Of a stretch of DNA of 5,758 nt, positions 5,731 through 5,758 are shown piece by piece; the stretch's first letter is position 1, and each line of letters begins with the position of its first letter. The stretch is taken from contig NZ_CALLXM010000246.1 of NCBI RefSeq assembly GCF_937875265.1, forward strand, positions 1 through 5,758, read 5' to 3'. Below the pieces are notes generated by a model that worked only from the letters and a program-made list of their open reading frames with translations, made no database searches and was not told the origin of the DNA. The position numbers and the translations under genes are program-made. Origin of the DNA: an uncultured Acetobacter sp. GTDB taxonomy: Bacteria; Pseudomonadota; Alphaproteobacteria; Acetobacterales; Acetobacteraceae.

Positions 5731-5758
5731 CGGGTTCTGTCAGCATTATCGGGCTGGG
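5727..5758 (+). CDS. cobJ: Start of a tetrapyrrole methylase, probably precorrin-3B C17-methyltransferase (cut by window end)
   Basis: Only ten codons are visible, reading MTGSVSIIGL, with the next codon beginning GG. This fits the beta-strand plus G-x-GPGD start of SAM-dependent precorrin methylases. The ATG overlaps the cobI stop in an ATGA junction, and AAAGGG (5715-5720) lies 6 nt upstream. The order cobG-cobH-cobI-cobJ of the P. denitrificans cluster predicts CobJ, which methylates C17 of precorrin-3B and contracts the ring. The visible residues alone cannot separate CobJ from CobM or CobL, so the name depends on gene order. Confidence 0.7.
   Translation, partial: MTGSVSIIGL

Noticed and set aside
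1..5758. CRISPR array, insertion sequence or phage element
   Set aside because: There are no spaced direct repeats of suitable length, no transposase or integrase, and no terminal inverted repeats; the only tandem array is the 30-bp hexamer repeat.

Overview
The window suggests an aerobic, moderately GC-rich proteobacterium, most likely an alphaproteobacterium. An acetic acid bacterium (Acetobacteraceae) would fit, but that is an impression from protein style and codon use, not a demonstrated assignment. The strongest clue is the aerobic, oxygen-dependent cobalamin route: cobG, cobH, cobI and cobJ in the order known from Pseudomonas denitrificans, behind a cobalamin riboswitch.

Layout: positions 1-207 are AT-rich and carry no gene I can support. 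A long hairpin with T-tracts on both sides (208-257) and a five-copy hexamer repeat (259-288) close the leftward (minus-strand) block. That block, read from right to left, is an aldo/keto reductase (2657-1602), panC for pantothenate synthetase (1508-669), and a RidA-superfamily protein of the YoaB-like branch (640-290). panC and the RidA gene are 28 bp apart and probably co-transcribed. The reductase is separated from panC by 93 bp that include an inverted repeat.

Positions 2658-3147 form a divergent control region of about 490 bp. It holds a promoter candidate with a consensus -35 box, a complete cobalamin riboswitch aptamer (about 2794-3007, with the B12 box at 2990-3004), and a 140-nt leader before cobG. 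The leader has complementary segments that could hide or expose the cobG ribosome binding site, and one segment complementary to an unusually long aptamer hairpin loop.

The plus-strand operon is tightly packed: cobG (3148-4374), cobH (4376-5005), cobI (5005-5730) and the first codons of a gene expected to be cobJ (from 5727). CobI methylates precorrin-2 at C20 to give precorrin-3A. CobG hydroxylates this to precorrin-3B. CobJ methylates C17 and contracts the ring. CobH later moves the C11 methyl to C12, giving hydrogenobyrinate. The riboswitch should make expression respond to cobalamin.

The genes are well-known families. I did not find evidence for a wholly new system. The most interesting material is in the riboswitch and its leader, the upstream AT-rich stretch with three copies of a heptamer, and the panC-RidA pairing.
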